64,000 nucleotides of DNA from Lysobacter sp. MMG2. Its GTDB lineage: Bacteria; Pseudomonadota; Gammaproteobacteria; Xanthomonadales; Xanthomonadaceae. Location: NCBI RefSeq assembly GCF_016735495.2, contig NZ_JAERQY020000002.1:558001-622000 (forward strand), written 5' to 3'. Below the pieces are notes generated by a model. It was not told the origin of the DNA. It saw nothing but the letters and a program-made list of their open reading frames with translations, and did no database searches. Position numbers and translations under genes: made by a program. Positions 8,593 through 16,950 of this stretch are shown here, piece after piece (the first letter of the stretch is position 1; each line of letters begins with the position of its first letter).

Positions 8593-9705
8593 ATGCGCAT
8601 TTCGCTTCCGGCGTTGCTGATCGGTTCGACCCTGCTCGCCGCATGCCAGCGCGAGCAGCCGCCCACCGCACCGACGCCCGCCGCCGATACCGCCGCACCG
8701 GCACCCGCGCCGGCCGCAGCGCCGGCCAGCGAACCGGCGGCGACGCCCGCGCCCGGTTCGGTCCCCGTCACGGCCGACAACTACGGCCGCGCCGCCACCG
8801 ACCTCGCCTTCGCAGGCGTGGTGAAGGACGGCTTCGGCAAGTTCAACCATTTCCGCGAACTCTCGCCGCTGGACAAGCAGATCGTCATCCGCCAGAACCG
8901 CGACACGCTCTACTCGCCGGCGGTGTTCGACCTGGACGCGGGGCCCGTAACAATCACGCTGCCGGACCCGGGCAAGCGTTTCATGTCCATGCAGGTGTTC
9001 GATGAAGACCAGTACACGCACATGGTTGCCTACAAGCCGGGCACCTACACGTTGCGCAAGTCCGATATCGGCACGCGCTACGCGCTCGCGGCGTTGCGCA
9101 TCCTGGTCGATCCGAACAACCCGGAAGACCTGAAGGCCGTGCACGCGTTGCAGGATTCGGTGAAGATCAGCCAGCCGGGCGGTCCCGGCACGTTCGACGT
9201 TCCCAAGTGGGACACCGTGAGCCTTGGAAAACTCACCGACGCGCTGACCGTGCTCGGCGACACGCTGCCCGACAAGAACAACATGTTCGGCAGCAAGAAG
9301 GATGTGGATCCGGTGCGCCGCCTGATCGGCCTGGCCACAGCATGGGGCGGCAATCCCGCCAAGGACGCCACCTACCTCAACTTCGTGCCGGCGAAGAACG
9401 ACGGCTCCACCGTCTACCACCTCGACGTGAAGGACGTGCCAGTGGATGGGTTCTGGTCGGTGACGGTCTACAACGCCAAGGGATTCTTCGACCCGAATCC
9501 GCAGAACGCGTACTCGCTCAACAACCTCACGGCGAAGAAGGCCGACGACGGTTCCGTGCGCATCCAGTTCGGCGGTTGCGACGGACAGGTCCCCAACTGC
9601 CTGCCGATCACACCGGGCTGGAATTACCTGGTTCGCCTGTATCGCCCGCGGGCCGAGGTGCTCAACGGCCAGTGGAAATTCCCGGAAGCGGTGCCCGCGT
9701 CCTGA
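8593..9705 (+). CDS. DUF1254/DUF1214 lipoprotein, copy 1
   Basis: A 370-residue protein. The lipoprotein signal ends LLAACQ, followed by about 40 residues of Ala/Pro-rich linker. The mature domain carries the DUF1254 part (around RQNRDTLYSPAVFDLDAG, residue 100) and a C-terminal DUF1214 part (DGFWSVTVYNAKGFFDPNP near 290, then PGWNYLVRLYRPR). The function of these beta-rich envelope proteins is not known. GGAGGACGG sits just upstream of the ATG. The next gene, 40 bases downstream, is a paralogue, so the two probably form one transcript. Confidence 0.8.
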   Translation: MRISLPALLIGSTLLAACQREQPPTAPTPAADTAAPAPAPAAAPASEPAATPAPGSVPVTADNYGRAATDLAFAGVVKDGFGKFNHFRELSPLDKQIVIRQNRDTLYSPAVFDLDAGPVTITLPDPGKRFMSMQVFDEDQYTHMVAYKPGTYTLRKSDIGTRYALAALRILVDPNNPEDLKAVHALQDSVKISQPGGPGTFDVPKWDTVSLGKLTDALTVLGDTLPDKNNMFGSKKDVDPVRRLIGLATAWGGNPAKDATYLNFVPAKNDGSTVYHLDVKDVPVDGFWSVTVYNAKGFFDPNPQNAYSLNNLTAKKADDGSVRIQFGGCDGQVPNCLPITPGWNYLVRLYRPRAEVLNGQWKFPEAVPAS

Positions 9706-9745
9706 CCGCGCGTTTCGCCTCCGACCACGTCCCGGGAGTTGTCCG

Positions 9746-11197
9746 ATGAACCGCCTGACGATGCCGCTCCTCGCGAGCGCCGCGTTGTGCCTCGCCCTCG
9801 TTGCCTGCAACCGCCAGACCCCGACGGAGCCCGCTGCCGGCGCGCCGGCCAGCGCACCGGCGGCAGCCGGTGAACCCACCGCCGATGAAGCGCGCGCCAT
9901 CGCCAAGGACGCGTACATCTGGGGCTACCCGCTGGTGGAGAACTACAAGACGCTCTACCAGCAGGCCCTCGACCAGGGCGGGCCCAACTTCCATGCACCG
10001 CTGAACCAGATCGGCCATTCGGCCAACGTCGCCACGCCCAAGGACACGGCGATCATCACGCCGAATTCGGACACGCCGTACTCGTTCCTGTGGATGGACC
10101 TGCGCGCCGAGCCGCTGGTGCTGTCGATTCCCGCGATGGGCGACAAGCGCTATTTCTCCGTGCAACTGATCGACCTGTACACGTTCAACTTCGACTACAT
10201 CAACCAGGCGCTGACGAAGGGCAAGGCGGGCAACTTCCTCATCGCAGGCCCCGACTGGAAAGGCGAAACGCCCAAGGGTGTCGACAAGGTGATCCGCTCC
10301 GAGACGCCGTTCGCCTACGCGCTGTTCCGCACGCAGCTGTTCGATCCCAAGGACCTGGACAACGTCAAACGCCTGCAATCGCAGTACAAGGTGCAGCCGC
10401 TGAGCGCCTTCGCCGGCACGCCCGCCCCGGCCGCGCCGCCGGCGGTGCAGTTCCCGCCGTACGACGCGCGCAAGGCCAACGACGTGGGCTTCTTCTCTTA
10501 CCTCTCCTTCCTGCTGCCGTATGCGCCGCTGGACGACAGCGAGGCCGCGTTGCGCGATCGGCTGGCGAAGATCGGCGTGGTGCCGGGCAAGCCGTTCGAC
10601 GAAAACGCGCTGTCTCCCGCGATGCGCCAGGCCCTGCTGGATGGCATCGGTGATGCGAACAAGGAGTTCGAGAACTTCGCCGCCACGCAGATGAGCACCG
10701 ACAAGGTGCGCAGCGCCGACATGTTCGGTACGCGCGCGCACCTCAAGGGCAACGCGTTGTACCGCTTCGCCGGTGCCAAGCAGGGCATCTATGGCAATTC
10801 GGCGTCCGAGGCCGATTACCAGGGCTATCTGGTGGACGCGAAGGGCCAGCCCCTGGACGCTTCCAGGCACGACTACGCGCTGCGCTTCCCCAAGGACGGG
10901 CTGCCACCGACGAACGCGTTCTGGTCGATCACGATGTACGACGGCCCGACCAAGCTGCTGGTGGACAATCCGTTGAACCGGTATCTCATCAACTCACCGA
11001 TGCTGGGTTCGCTCAAGCGCGACGCCGACGGCGGAATCACGCTGTACCTGCAGCATGCATCGCCCGGCAAGGACAAGGAAGCGAACTGGCTGCCCGCACC
11101 GGACGGCCCGTTCTACGCGATCCTGCGCAATTACAGCCCCAAGCCCGAGGTGATCGACCGCACCTGGACACGGCCGCCGCTAGAAACCACGCGCTGA
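9746..11197 (+). CDS. DUF1254/DUF1214 lipoprotein, copy 2
   Basis: A 483-residue lipoprotein with the signal ending LALVACN. The DUF1254 region covers roughly 45-190 (AYIWGYPLVENYKTLYQQ, TPNSDTPYSFLWMDLRAEP). The C-terminal DUF1214 region includes NAFWSITMYDGPTKLLVDNP and FYAILRNYSPKPEV. It is longer than copy 1 and closer to the common full-length DUF1254 protein. It is probably exported and lipid-anchored; no enzymatic activity is established for the family. Translation ends just before a strong hairpin terminator. Confidence 0.83.
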   Translation: MNRLTMPLLASAALCLALVACNRQTPTEPAAGAPASAPAAAGEPTADEARAIAKDAYIWGYPLVENYKTLYQQALDQGGPNFHAPLNQIGHSANVATPKDTAIITPNSDTPYSFLWMDLRAEPLVLSIPAMGDKRYFSVQLIDLYTFNFDYINQALTKGKAGNFLIAGPDWKGETPKGVDKVIRSETPFAYALFRTQLFDPKDLDNVKRLQSQYKVQPLSAFAGTPAPAAPPAVQFPPYDARKANDVGFFSYLSFLLPYAPLDDSEAALRDRLAKIGVVPGKPFDENALSPAMRQALLDGIGDANKEFENFAATQMSTDKVRSADMFGTRAHLKGNALYRFAGAKQGIYGNSASEADYQGYLVDAKGQPLDASRHDYALRFPKDGLPPTNAFWSITMYDGPTKLLVDNPLNRYLINSPMLGSLKRDADGGITLYLQHASPGKDKEANWLPAPDGPFYAILRNYSPKPEVIDRTWTRPPLETTR

Positions 11198-11208
11198 GGC
11201 AGCGCCAC

Positions 11209-11237
11209 AAAAAAGCCCCGCAATCGCGGGGCTTTTT
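11209..11237. terminator. Bidirectional rho-independent terminator
   Basis: A perfect 7-bp GC stem GCCCCGC / GCGGGGC with a 4-base loop, preceded by six A and followed by five T. The A and T tracts make it work for both converging units: the DUF1254 pair (+) and pilU (-). Confidence 0.93.
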
Positions 11238-11258
11238 GTCTGCCGGCGAACGTCCGGC

Positions 11259-12428
11259 TCAGCGCACTTCCGCCACTTCCACGCCGTCCAGACCCGCGGC
11301 CAGCGTCTTCGCGTCGCCACCCTGGGCGAGCTTGATGCGCAGGCGCACTTCGTTCTGCGAGTCGGCGTAGCGCAGCGCGTCCTCGTAAGAGATCTCGCCG
11401 GCCTGGTACAGCTCGAACAGGGCCTGGTCGAAGGTCTTCATGCCCAGCTGCACGGATTCCTTCATCAGCTCCTTGAGCTTGTGGATCTCGCCGTCGCGGA
11501 TGTAGTCCTGCACCAGCGGCGTGCCCAGCAGGATTTCCATCGCCACGCGACGGCCCTTGCCGTCCGGCGTCGGGATCAGCTGCTGCGCGACCACGCCCTT
11601 GAGGTTCAAGGACAAGTCCATCAGCAGCTGCTGGCGGCGGTCTTCCGGGAAGAAGTTGATGATGCGGTCCATCGCCTGGTTGGCGTTGTTGGCGTGCAGC
11701 GTGCACAGCACCAGGTGACCGGTTTCGGCGAAGGCGATGGCGTGGTCCATGCCCTCGCGCGTGCGCACCTCGCCGATCATGATCACGTCCGGCGCCTGGC
11801 GCAGCGTGTTCTTCAGCGCCGCTTCCCAGCTATCGGTGTCGATGCCGACCTCGCGCTGCGTGATGATGCAGCCCTCGTGCTTGTGCACGAACTCGATCGG
11901 GTCTTCGATGGTGATGATGTGGCCGGTCGAATTGAGGTTGCGGTAGCCGATCATCGCCGCGAGCGAGGTCGACTTACCCGTGCCCGTCGCGCCGACGAAG
12001 ATGATGATGCCGCGCTTGGTCATCGCCAGCGTCTTGATCACCGGCGGCAGGTTGAGTTCTTCGACCGTCGGGATCTTGGTCTCGATGCGACGCAGGACCA
12101 TGCCGACCTGGTTGCGCTGGTAGAAGCAGCTCACGCGGAAGCGGCCGACACCGGCCACGCCGATGGCGAAGTTGCACTCGTGCGTCTTCTCGAACTCCTC
12201 GCGCTGCTGCGGGTTCATCACGTTGAGCACCATGTCGCGCGACTGCTGCGGCGTCAGCGGGTTCTGCGTGATCGGCGCGATCTTGCCGTGGACCTTCATC
12301 GACGGCGGCATGCCGGCGGTGATGAACAGGTCCGAAGCCTTCTGATGCGCCATCAGCTTCAGGAACGAGGTGAAGTCGATGCTGCCGCCGGTGGCGGCGG
12401 ACGCGGTGCCGTTGGTGCTGGTGTTCAT
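11259..12428 (-). CDS. pilU: Type IV pilus retraction ATPase PilU
   Basis: A 389-residue secretion ATPase of the PilT/PilU group. Walker A is GATGTGKST near residue 146, the Asp box IITIEDPIEFVH follows near 175, Walker B IGEVRTREGMD near 220 and the His box GHLVLCTLHANNA near 240. The C-terminal tail is longer than PilT's, which is characteristic of PilU. PilU is a cytoplasmic hexameric accessory motor for pilus retraction and twitching. It lies 130 bases downstream of pilT on the same strand, the usual order. Confidence 0.93.
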   Translation of the reverse strand: MNTSTNGTASAATGGSIDFTSFLKLMAHQKASDLFITAGMPPSMKVHGKIAPITQNPLTPQQSRDMVLNVMNPQQREEFEKTHECNFAIGVAGVGRFRVSCFYQRNQVGMVLRRIETKIPTVEELNLPPVIKTLAMTKRGIIIFVGATGTGKSTSLAAMIGYRNLNSTGHIITIEDPIEFVHKHEGCIITQREVGIDTDSWEAALKNTLRQAPDVIMIGEVRTREGMDHAIAFAETGHLVLCTLHANNANQAMDRIINFFPEDRRQQLLMDLSLNLKGVVAQQLIPTPDGKGRRVAMEILLGTPLVQDYIRDGEIHKLKELMKESVQLGMKTFDQALFELYQAGEISYEDALRYADSQNEVRLRIKLAQGGDAKTLAAGLDGVEVAEVR

Positions 12429-12522
12429 GCATTGCTCCCCTGGGCCGGGATTCGAGATTCGGGGTAGGGGATTTGCAGGAGCAAACGCTCGTGCTTCCCG
12501 ACCCGATCACGCTCCACGGCTT

Positions 12523-12556
12523 TTACGAATCCCGAATCCCGAATCCCCACTCCCGG
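12523..12556. repeat. GAATCCC heptamer array between pilT and pilU
   Basis: Three tandem GAATCCC units (12527-12547) are followed by degenerate copies, and facing GGATTCGAGATTCGGGG lies near 12447-12463. It belongs to the same heptamer family as 1219-1392 and 15811-15857. It fills the pilT-pilU spacer, and no gene is seen there. Confidence 0.55.
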
Positions 12557-12558
12557 AA

Positions 12559-13596
12559 TCACTCGAACAACCGCTTGTCCTTCGCGTATTCCTTCGCCTG
12601 CGGACGCAGGATCAGGCCGCGCTTGACGAGGTCCTGCAGGTGCTGGTCGAGGGTCATCATTCCGTAGTTCTGGCCGGTCTGGATCGCCGAGTACATCTGC
12701 GCGACCTTGTCCTCGCGGATCAGGTTACGGATGGCCGGGATGCCGACCATGATTTCCCACGCCGCGGTACGACCGCCGCCGACCTTCTTCAACAGCGCCT
12801 GCGAGATGACCGCGCGCAGCGATTCGGACAGCATCGAGCGCACCATCGGCTTCTCACCGGCGGGGAACACGTCGATGATGCGGTCCACCGTCTTGGCGGC
12901 CGAGGAGGTGTGCAGCGTGCCGAACACCAGGTGGCCCGTTTCCGCGGCGGTCAGCGCCAGGCGGATGGTTTCCAGGTCGCGCAATTCGCCCACGAGGATG
13001 TAGTCGGGGTCTTCGCGCAGTGCCGAGCGCAGCGCTTCGTTGAAGCCGTGCGTGTCGCGGTGCACCTCGCGCTGGTTGATCAGGCACTTCTGCGAGGTGT
13101 GGACGAATTCGATCGGGTCCTCGACGGAGAGGATGTGGCCGTATTCGTTCTTGTTGATGTGATCGAGCATCGCCGCCAGCGTGGTCGACTTGCCCGAACC
13201 CGTCGGGCCGGTCACCAGGATCAGGCCCTGCGGCTGGTCGATCAGCTCGCGGAAGATCGGCGGGCAGCCCAGGTCGTCCAGCGACAGCACTTCCGAGGGA
13301 ATCGTACGGAACACCGCACCGGCACCGCGGTTCTGGTTGAATGCGTTGACGCGGAAGCGGGCCAGGCCGGGAATCTCGAACGAGAAGTCGACTTCGAGGA
13401 ATTCCTCGTAGTCGCGGCGCTGCTTGTCCGACATGATGTCGTACACCAGCGCGTGGACCTGCTTGTGGTCCAGTGCCGGGATGTTGATGCGTCGCACGTC
13501 GCCGTCCACGCGGATCATGGGCGGCAGGCCGGCGGACAGGTGCAGGTCGGAAGCTTTGTTCTTGACTGAGAACGCCAGAAGTTCGGCGATATCCAT
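12559..13596 (-). CDS. pilT: Type IV pilus retraction ATPase PilT
   Basis: A 345-residue protein, exactly the canonical PilT length, starting MDIAELLAFSVKNKASDLHLS. Walker A is GPTGSGKSTTLAAM near residue 131, then ILSVEDPIEFVH, Walker B VGELRDLETIRLAL and GHLVFGTLHTSSA. It powers pilus depolymerisation for twitching motility and DNA uptake at the inner membrane. The ATG at 13596 has GGGGAGC upstream. A much longer in-frame extension runs antisense through yggS and is rejected. On the minus strand a TATACT (complement of 13654-13659) could be its -10 box, but no clear -35 was found. Confidence 0.96.
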   Translation of the reverse strand: MDIAELLAFSVKNKASDLHLSAGLPPMIRVDGDVRRINIPALDHKQVHALVYDIMSDKQRRDYEEFLEVDFSFEIPGLARFRVNAFNQNRGAGAVFRTIPSEVLSLDDLGCPPIFRELIDQPQGLILVTGPTGSGKSTTLAAMLDHINKNEYGHILSVEDPIEFVHTSQKCLINQREVHRDTHGFNEALRSALREDPDYILVGELRDLETIRLALTAAETGHLVFGTLHTSSAAKTVDRIIDVFPAGEKPMVRSMLSESLRAVISQALLKKVGGGRTAAWEIMVGIPAIRNLIREDKVAQMYSAIQTGQNYGMMTLDQHLQDLVKRGLILRPQAKEYAKDKRLFE

Positions 13597-13707
13597 GCGT
13601 GCTCCCCTGCACTGCTGGAGTGAAACGGTGGAACGGAAGTACCCCTGGACCGCAGTATAGCCCTCACCCCTTGCCTTATTTCCACCACTTTCGACGGGAA
13701 CTGAGAC

Positions 13708-14403
13708 GTGCGCGCGCGCGCCCTTGAGGACATCCTGCTCCAACTGAAGAACGCTGCCGATGCCAGCGGCAGGCCAGAGCCGCGCCTGCTCGCAGTCAGC
13801 AAGACCCAGGATGCGACCGCCGTCGCGGAACTGGCCGATGCCGGCCAACGGGCCTTCGGCGAGAACTACGTCCAGGAAGCCGCCGCCAAACAGGCGGCCC
13901 TGGCCGACCGCGGCCTGGAATGGCACCTGATCGGCCACCTGCAGTCGAACAAGGCCCGCGAGGCGGCGGCCCAGTTCGACTGGGTCCAGACCGTGGACCG
14001 GCCCAAGCTGGTGGAGGCGCTCGCCCGCCATCGCGCCACCGACCGCGCACCGCTGAACGTGCTCATCCAGGTCAACATCGACGACGAGGCCAGCAAGCAC
14101 GGCTGCCAGCCGGACGATGTCCCGGCGCTGGCGCAGGCCATCGCCGCGCAATCGCGGCTGCGCCTGCGCGGGCTGATGGTCATCCCCACTCCGCACCCCG
14201 ACCCCGAACAGCGCCGCGGCGCCTTTCGCCGCACCCGTGCGCTGTTCGAGGCGCTGCGCGCGGGGCATCCGGGCGTGGACACGCTGTCGATGGGCATGAG
14301 CGACGACTTCGCCGTGGCCATCGCCGAGGGCGCGACGATGGTGCGCATTGGCACGGCGCTGTTCGGGGCGCGTCCGCGCAAGGACCCGCCCGACCCGGCG
14401 TGA
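13708..14403 (+). CDS. yggS: Pyridoxal phosphate homeostasis protein (YggS/PROSC family)
   Basis: A 231-residue cytoplasmic PLP-binding TIM barrel. It has the PLP-lysine segment LLAVSKTQ near residue 32, FGENYVQEAAAK near 51, WHLIGHLQSNKAR near 71 and the C-terminal LSMGMSDDFAVAIAEGATMVRIG, which binds phosphate. The family buffers free PLP. The start is GTG at 13708. The arrangement divergent from pilT and followed by proC is the classic pilT-yggS-proC neighbourhood of gamma-proteobacteria. Confidence 0.93.
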   Translation: MRARALEDILLQLKNAADASGRPEPRLLAVSKTQDATAVAELADAGQRAFGENYVQEAAAKQAALADRGLEWHLIGHLQSNKAREAAAQFDWVQTVDRPKLVEALARHRATDRAPLNVLIQVNIDDEASKHGCQPDDVPALAQAIAAQSRLRLRGLMVIPTPHPDPEQRRGAFRRTRALFEALRAGHPGVDTLSMGMSDDFAVAIAEGATMVRIGTALFGARPRKDPPDPA

Positions 14404-14468
14404 CGGGGAACCAGACCGGTTCCCCGGCCACAACAGTCGCGGCCGGACGGGTTGCTATCCTGCCGCGC

Positions 14469-15311
14469 ATGAGCCACTCCAGCCCCTCGCCTTCTTCCGA
14501 CCGCATCGCCTTCATCGGCGGCGGCAACATGGCCCGCAGCCTCATCGGCGGACTGGTCGCGCGCGGCCGTCCTGCCGACGCGATCCGCGTCGCCGAACCC
14601 GTGCCGGCCCTGCGCGACGCCCTCCAGCGCGACTTCGGCGTGGCGTGCGCAGACCATGCGACCAGTGCCGCCGAAGGCGCCGGCGTGTGGGTGCTGGCGG
14701 TCAAGCCGCAGGTCATGCGCGAGGTCTGCACGGCGCTTGCCGGGTTGGCGCAATCGCAGCGACCGCTGGTGATTTCCATCGCCGCCGGCATCACGGCCGG
14801 CCAGCTCGACCGTTGGCTGGGCGGCGGACTGCCGATCGTGCGCGCGATGCCGAACACGCCCGCGCTGCTCGGCGCCGGCATCACCGGGCTGTTCGCCAAT
14901 GCCAGGACGGATGCGGCGCAACGTGCGGGCGCGAGCGCGCTGCTGGAGGCGGTCGGCCCGACGGTGTGGATCGAAGACGAACACCTGATGGATGCCGTCA
15001 CCGCGGTGTCCGGCAGCGGCCCGGCCTATGTGTTCCTGCTGGCCGAAGCGATGCAGGCCGCCGGCATCGCGCAGGGACTTCCGCCCGAAGCCGCACGCGC
15101 ATTGGTGCAACAGACGCTGCTCGGTGCGGCGACCATGCTCACCCGCCAGGACGAGCCCGCCGACGTGCTTCGCACGCGCGTCACTTCGCCGGGCGGGACC
15201 ACGCAGGCGGCGATCGAAACCTTCGAAGCGGGCGGTTTCCGCGATCTGGTTGCACGCGCGATTGCCGCCGCGACCGAGCGCGGCCGCCAGCTCTCCGCCG
15301 CCAACGATTGA
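14469..15311 (+). CDS. proC: Pyrroline-5-carboxylate reductase
   Basis: A 280-residue enzyme. The N-terminal Rossmann motif is IAFIGGGNMARSLIGGL, followed by VLAVKPQVM near 80, AMPNTPALLGAGITG near 125 and the C-terminal signature AVSGSGPAYVFLLAEAM with TSPGGTTQAAIE. It makes proline from pyrroline-5-carboxylate with NAD(P)H. It follows yggS by 65 bases and is followed 13 bases later by a small lipoprotein gene, so the three are likely co-transcribed. Confidence 0.95.
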   Translation: MSHSSPSPSSDRIAFIGGGNMARSLIGGLVARGRPADAIRVAEPVPALRDALQRDFGVACADHATSAAEGAGVWVLAVKPQVMREVCTALAGLAQSQRPLVISIAAGITAGQLDRWLGGGLPIVRAMPNTPALLGAGITGLFANARTDAAQRAGASALLEAVGPTVWIEDEHLMDAVTAVSGSGPAYVFLLAEAMQAAGIAQGLPPEAARALVQQTLLGAATMLTRQDEPADVLRTRVTSPGGTTQAAIETFEAGGFRDLVARAIAAATERGRQLSAAND

Positions 15312-15324
15312 ACGGAGCGACCCC

Positions 15325-15801
15325 ATGCGCCATGCCCTTGCCCTTTCCCTGATGTGCGCCGCGACGCTCGTCGCCTGCGGCGGCAACGCACCGCCGGCAC
15401 CGTCGTCGGGCAGCGCGGCGGCCTCGCAGGAAGCCGTCAGCCGCATCGGCGACGTGACCATCCGCGCCAGCGCCATTCCCACCGCCACCTTGTCCGAACA
15501 GATCGCCACGCAGTACGGCATCGCCCGCGCGGACAACACGGTGATGCTGCTGATCGGCGTGCGCCAGGGCAGCGACGCGCAGGAAACCGCCCTGCCCGCA
15601 CGCATCACCGCCACTGCCACCGACCTGCGCGGACGTCAGCACCCCATCGAGATGCGCGAGCTGCGCAGCGGCGACTTGCTGGATTACGTCGGCACGATCG
15701 ACATCTCGCCGCCGGACACGGTGCGCTTCGACGCAACGGTGGTCCGCGAAGGCGGCGCAACGTCGCAGATGCAGTTCACGCGCGATTTTTATCCGCGGTA
15801 G
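15325..15801 (+). CDS. Small DUF4426-like lipoprotein
   Basis: A 158-residue protein. The lipoprotein signal ends TLVACG and the mature part is about 120 residues. It contains IRASAIPTATLSEQIATQYGI and LLIGVRQGS, then a beta-rich tail ending MQFTRDFYPR. A secreted DUF4426 protein commonly follows proC in gamma-proteobacteria and the spacing (13 bases) fits that linkage; the family call rests on this context and the ending FYPR rather than on a search. Function unknown. GGAG stands 10 bases before the ATG. Confidence 0.65.
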   Translation: MRHALALSLMCAATLVACGGNAPPAPSSGSAAASQEAVSRIGDVTIRASAIPTATLSEQIATQYGIARADNTVMLLIGVRQGSDAQETALPARITATATDLRGRQHPIEMRELRSGDLLDYVGTIDISPPDTVRFDATVVREGGATSQMQFTRDFYPR

Positions 15802-15810
15802 TGGGAGGCC

Positions 15811-15857
15811 GGGAATCGGGAATCGGGAATCGGGAATCGGGAATCGGGAATCGGGAA
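15811..15857. repeat. GGGAATC tandem array
   Basis: Six perfect head-to-tail copies of the 7-mer GGGAATC plus a partial seventh, 10 bases after a stop codon. A simple tandem repeat that can change in copy number. Related heptamer runs occur at 1219-1392 and 12523-12556. Confidence 0.9.
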
Positions 15858-15867
15858 AGCGTCTCCG

Positions 15868-16025
15868 AAGCCGTCATCCCGGCGAAGGCCGGGACCCAGG
15901 CCCGTAACGCTCGCCCCCCCTCGCAGGTGAACCACGTCACCTCACGGATTCCAGCCTCCGCTGGAATGACGAAATGCAGCAGATGACGCGACAGCCTGGA
16001 TCCCGGCCCTCGCCGGGATGACGGT
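15868..16025. repeat. Cluster of extragenic palindromes
   Basis: At least three units: GTCATCCCGGCGAAGGCCGG (about 15873), GGATTCCAGCCTCCGCTGGAATGAC (about 15947-15971) and CCCGGCCCTCGCCGGGATGAC (about 16003-16024). Orientation alternates. The cluster lies between convergent genes and carries no ORF of interest. Confidence 0.75.
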
Positions 16026-16042
16026 CGAGGCGGAGCGGACCC

Positions 16043-16843
16043 TCACCCCCGCCGCGCACCCCACGCCGCGATCACCCGCGCAATCTCCCGCACGCCATCC
16101 GTCAGCGCCGCCGGGCCCGGTTGCAGGATGATCGGCGACTTGATCTCGTGCAGCTCGCCATCGCGCACCGCGGGAATCGCGTCCCAACCTTCGCGCGCGG
16201 CGACCTTCTCGGGCCGGAATTTCTTCCCACACCACGAACCCAGCACGATGTCCGGCGCACGCCGGACCACCTCGGACGGATCTTCCAGGATGCGCTGCTT
16301 CGCCAGCGACTCGGCCGCGCGTTCGGGAAAGATGTCGTCGCCGCCGGCGATGCGCACCAGCTCGGCGACCCACTGGATGCCGCTGATCAGCGGCTCGTCC
16401 CATTCCTCGAAATACACCTTCGGCCGGCACGGCAACGCGGCGGCCTGCGCCTGGATCGCATCGAGCCCGCGCCGCAACTCGTCCGCGTACGCGTTCGCGC
16501 GATCGGCCGCGCCGACCAGCGCGCCCAGGCGCCGCACGTAGTCGATGATGCCGTCCACGCTGCGATGGTTGCTGATCCACACTTCCACGCCATGACGGAT
16601 CAGTTCGCCGGCGATCTCGGCCTGGATGTCGGAAAACCCGATCACGAAATCCGGCTTCAACTTGAGGATCTCGCCGATCTTCGCGCTGGTGAACGCGCTG
16701 ACCTTGGGCTTTTCCTTTCGCGCGACGGCGGGCCGCACGGTGAAACCGCTGATGCCGACGATGCGGTCCTGCTCGCCCAGCGCGTAGAGCGTTTCGGTCG
16801 GCTCTTCGGTGAGGCAGACGATGCGGCGCGGTCCGTGCGTCAC
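16043..16843 (-). CDS. Cobalamin-binding-like periplasmic-binding-fold protein without signal peptide
   Basis: A 266-residue protein resembling BtuF-type (class III) binding proteins. It has RIVCLTEEPTETLYALGEQDRIVGIS at the start (broken here by family variation), LKLKPDFVIGFSDIQ near 85, a long helix around 120-150 and the second lobe with RPKVYFEEWDEPLISG near 160. Classical BtuF is exported, but here the domain begins within ten residues of the start and no signal peptide is present. GTG at 16843 is chosen: AGGTGG precedes it and it overlaps the stop of the small gene upstream (GTGA). A GTG eight codons earlier is the alternative. No btuC or btuD nearby. Confidence 0.72.
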   Translation of the reverse strand: MTHGPRRIVCLTEEPTETLYALGEQDRIVGISGFTVRPAVARKEKPKVSAFTSAKIGEILKLKPDFVIGFSDIQAEIAGELIRHGVEVWISNHRSVDGIIDYVRRLGALVGAADRANAYADELRRGLDAIQAQAAALPCRPKVYFEEWDEPLISGIQWVAELVRIAGGDDIFPERAAESLAKQRILEDPSEVVRRAPDIVLGSWCGKKFRPEKVAAREGWDAIPAVRDGELHEIKSPIILQPGPAALTDGVREIARVIAAWGARRG

Positions 16844-16950
16844 GATGCCACCTGCTTGCGGAAACACACCACGCGCTCGGCTTCATCGAAGAAGTGCGCG
16901 GCGTCGGCGGGCTGCGCAGGACGCACCTGGATCGCGCGCGTCGCGATCAC
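16840..16950 (-). CDS. 36-residue small protein between pdxH and the BtuF-like gene
   Basis: Not previously obvious because it is short. The GTG at 16950 overlaps the pdxH stop (GTGA) and its own TGA overlaps the GTG of the next gene (GTGA), so all three genes form a coupled chain. The peptide begins (M)[16 protein letters not shown], contains [15 protein letters not shown] and ends VAS. It is basic overall with one Cys and has no signal or membrane segment. By my count about 30 of 36 codons end in G or C, as in real genes here. No family is recognised. It could also be a chance frame kept by GC bias; conservation in relatives would decide. Confidence 0.5.
   Translation of the reverse strand: MIATRAIQVRPAQPADAAHFFDEAERVVCFRKQVAS

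Noticed and set aside
12370-13569. 399-codon frame antisense to pilT
   Set aside because: Opposite strand of a perfectly conserved ATPase gene; Arg/His/Val/Gln-rich shadow.
13654-13659. TATACT on the minus strand as pilT promoter
   Set aside because: A -10-like hexamer only; no -35 at the right distance, so not listed as a promoter.
13597-14433. N-terminal extension of pilT upstream of 13596
   Set aside because: It runs antisense through yggS and resembles no ATPase extension. The ATG at 13596 gives the canonical PilT length.
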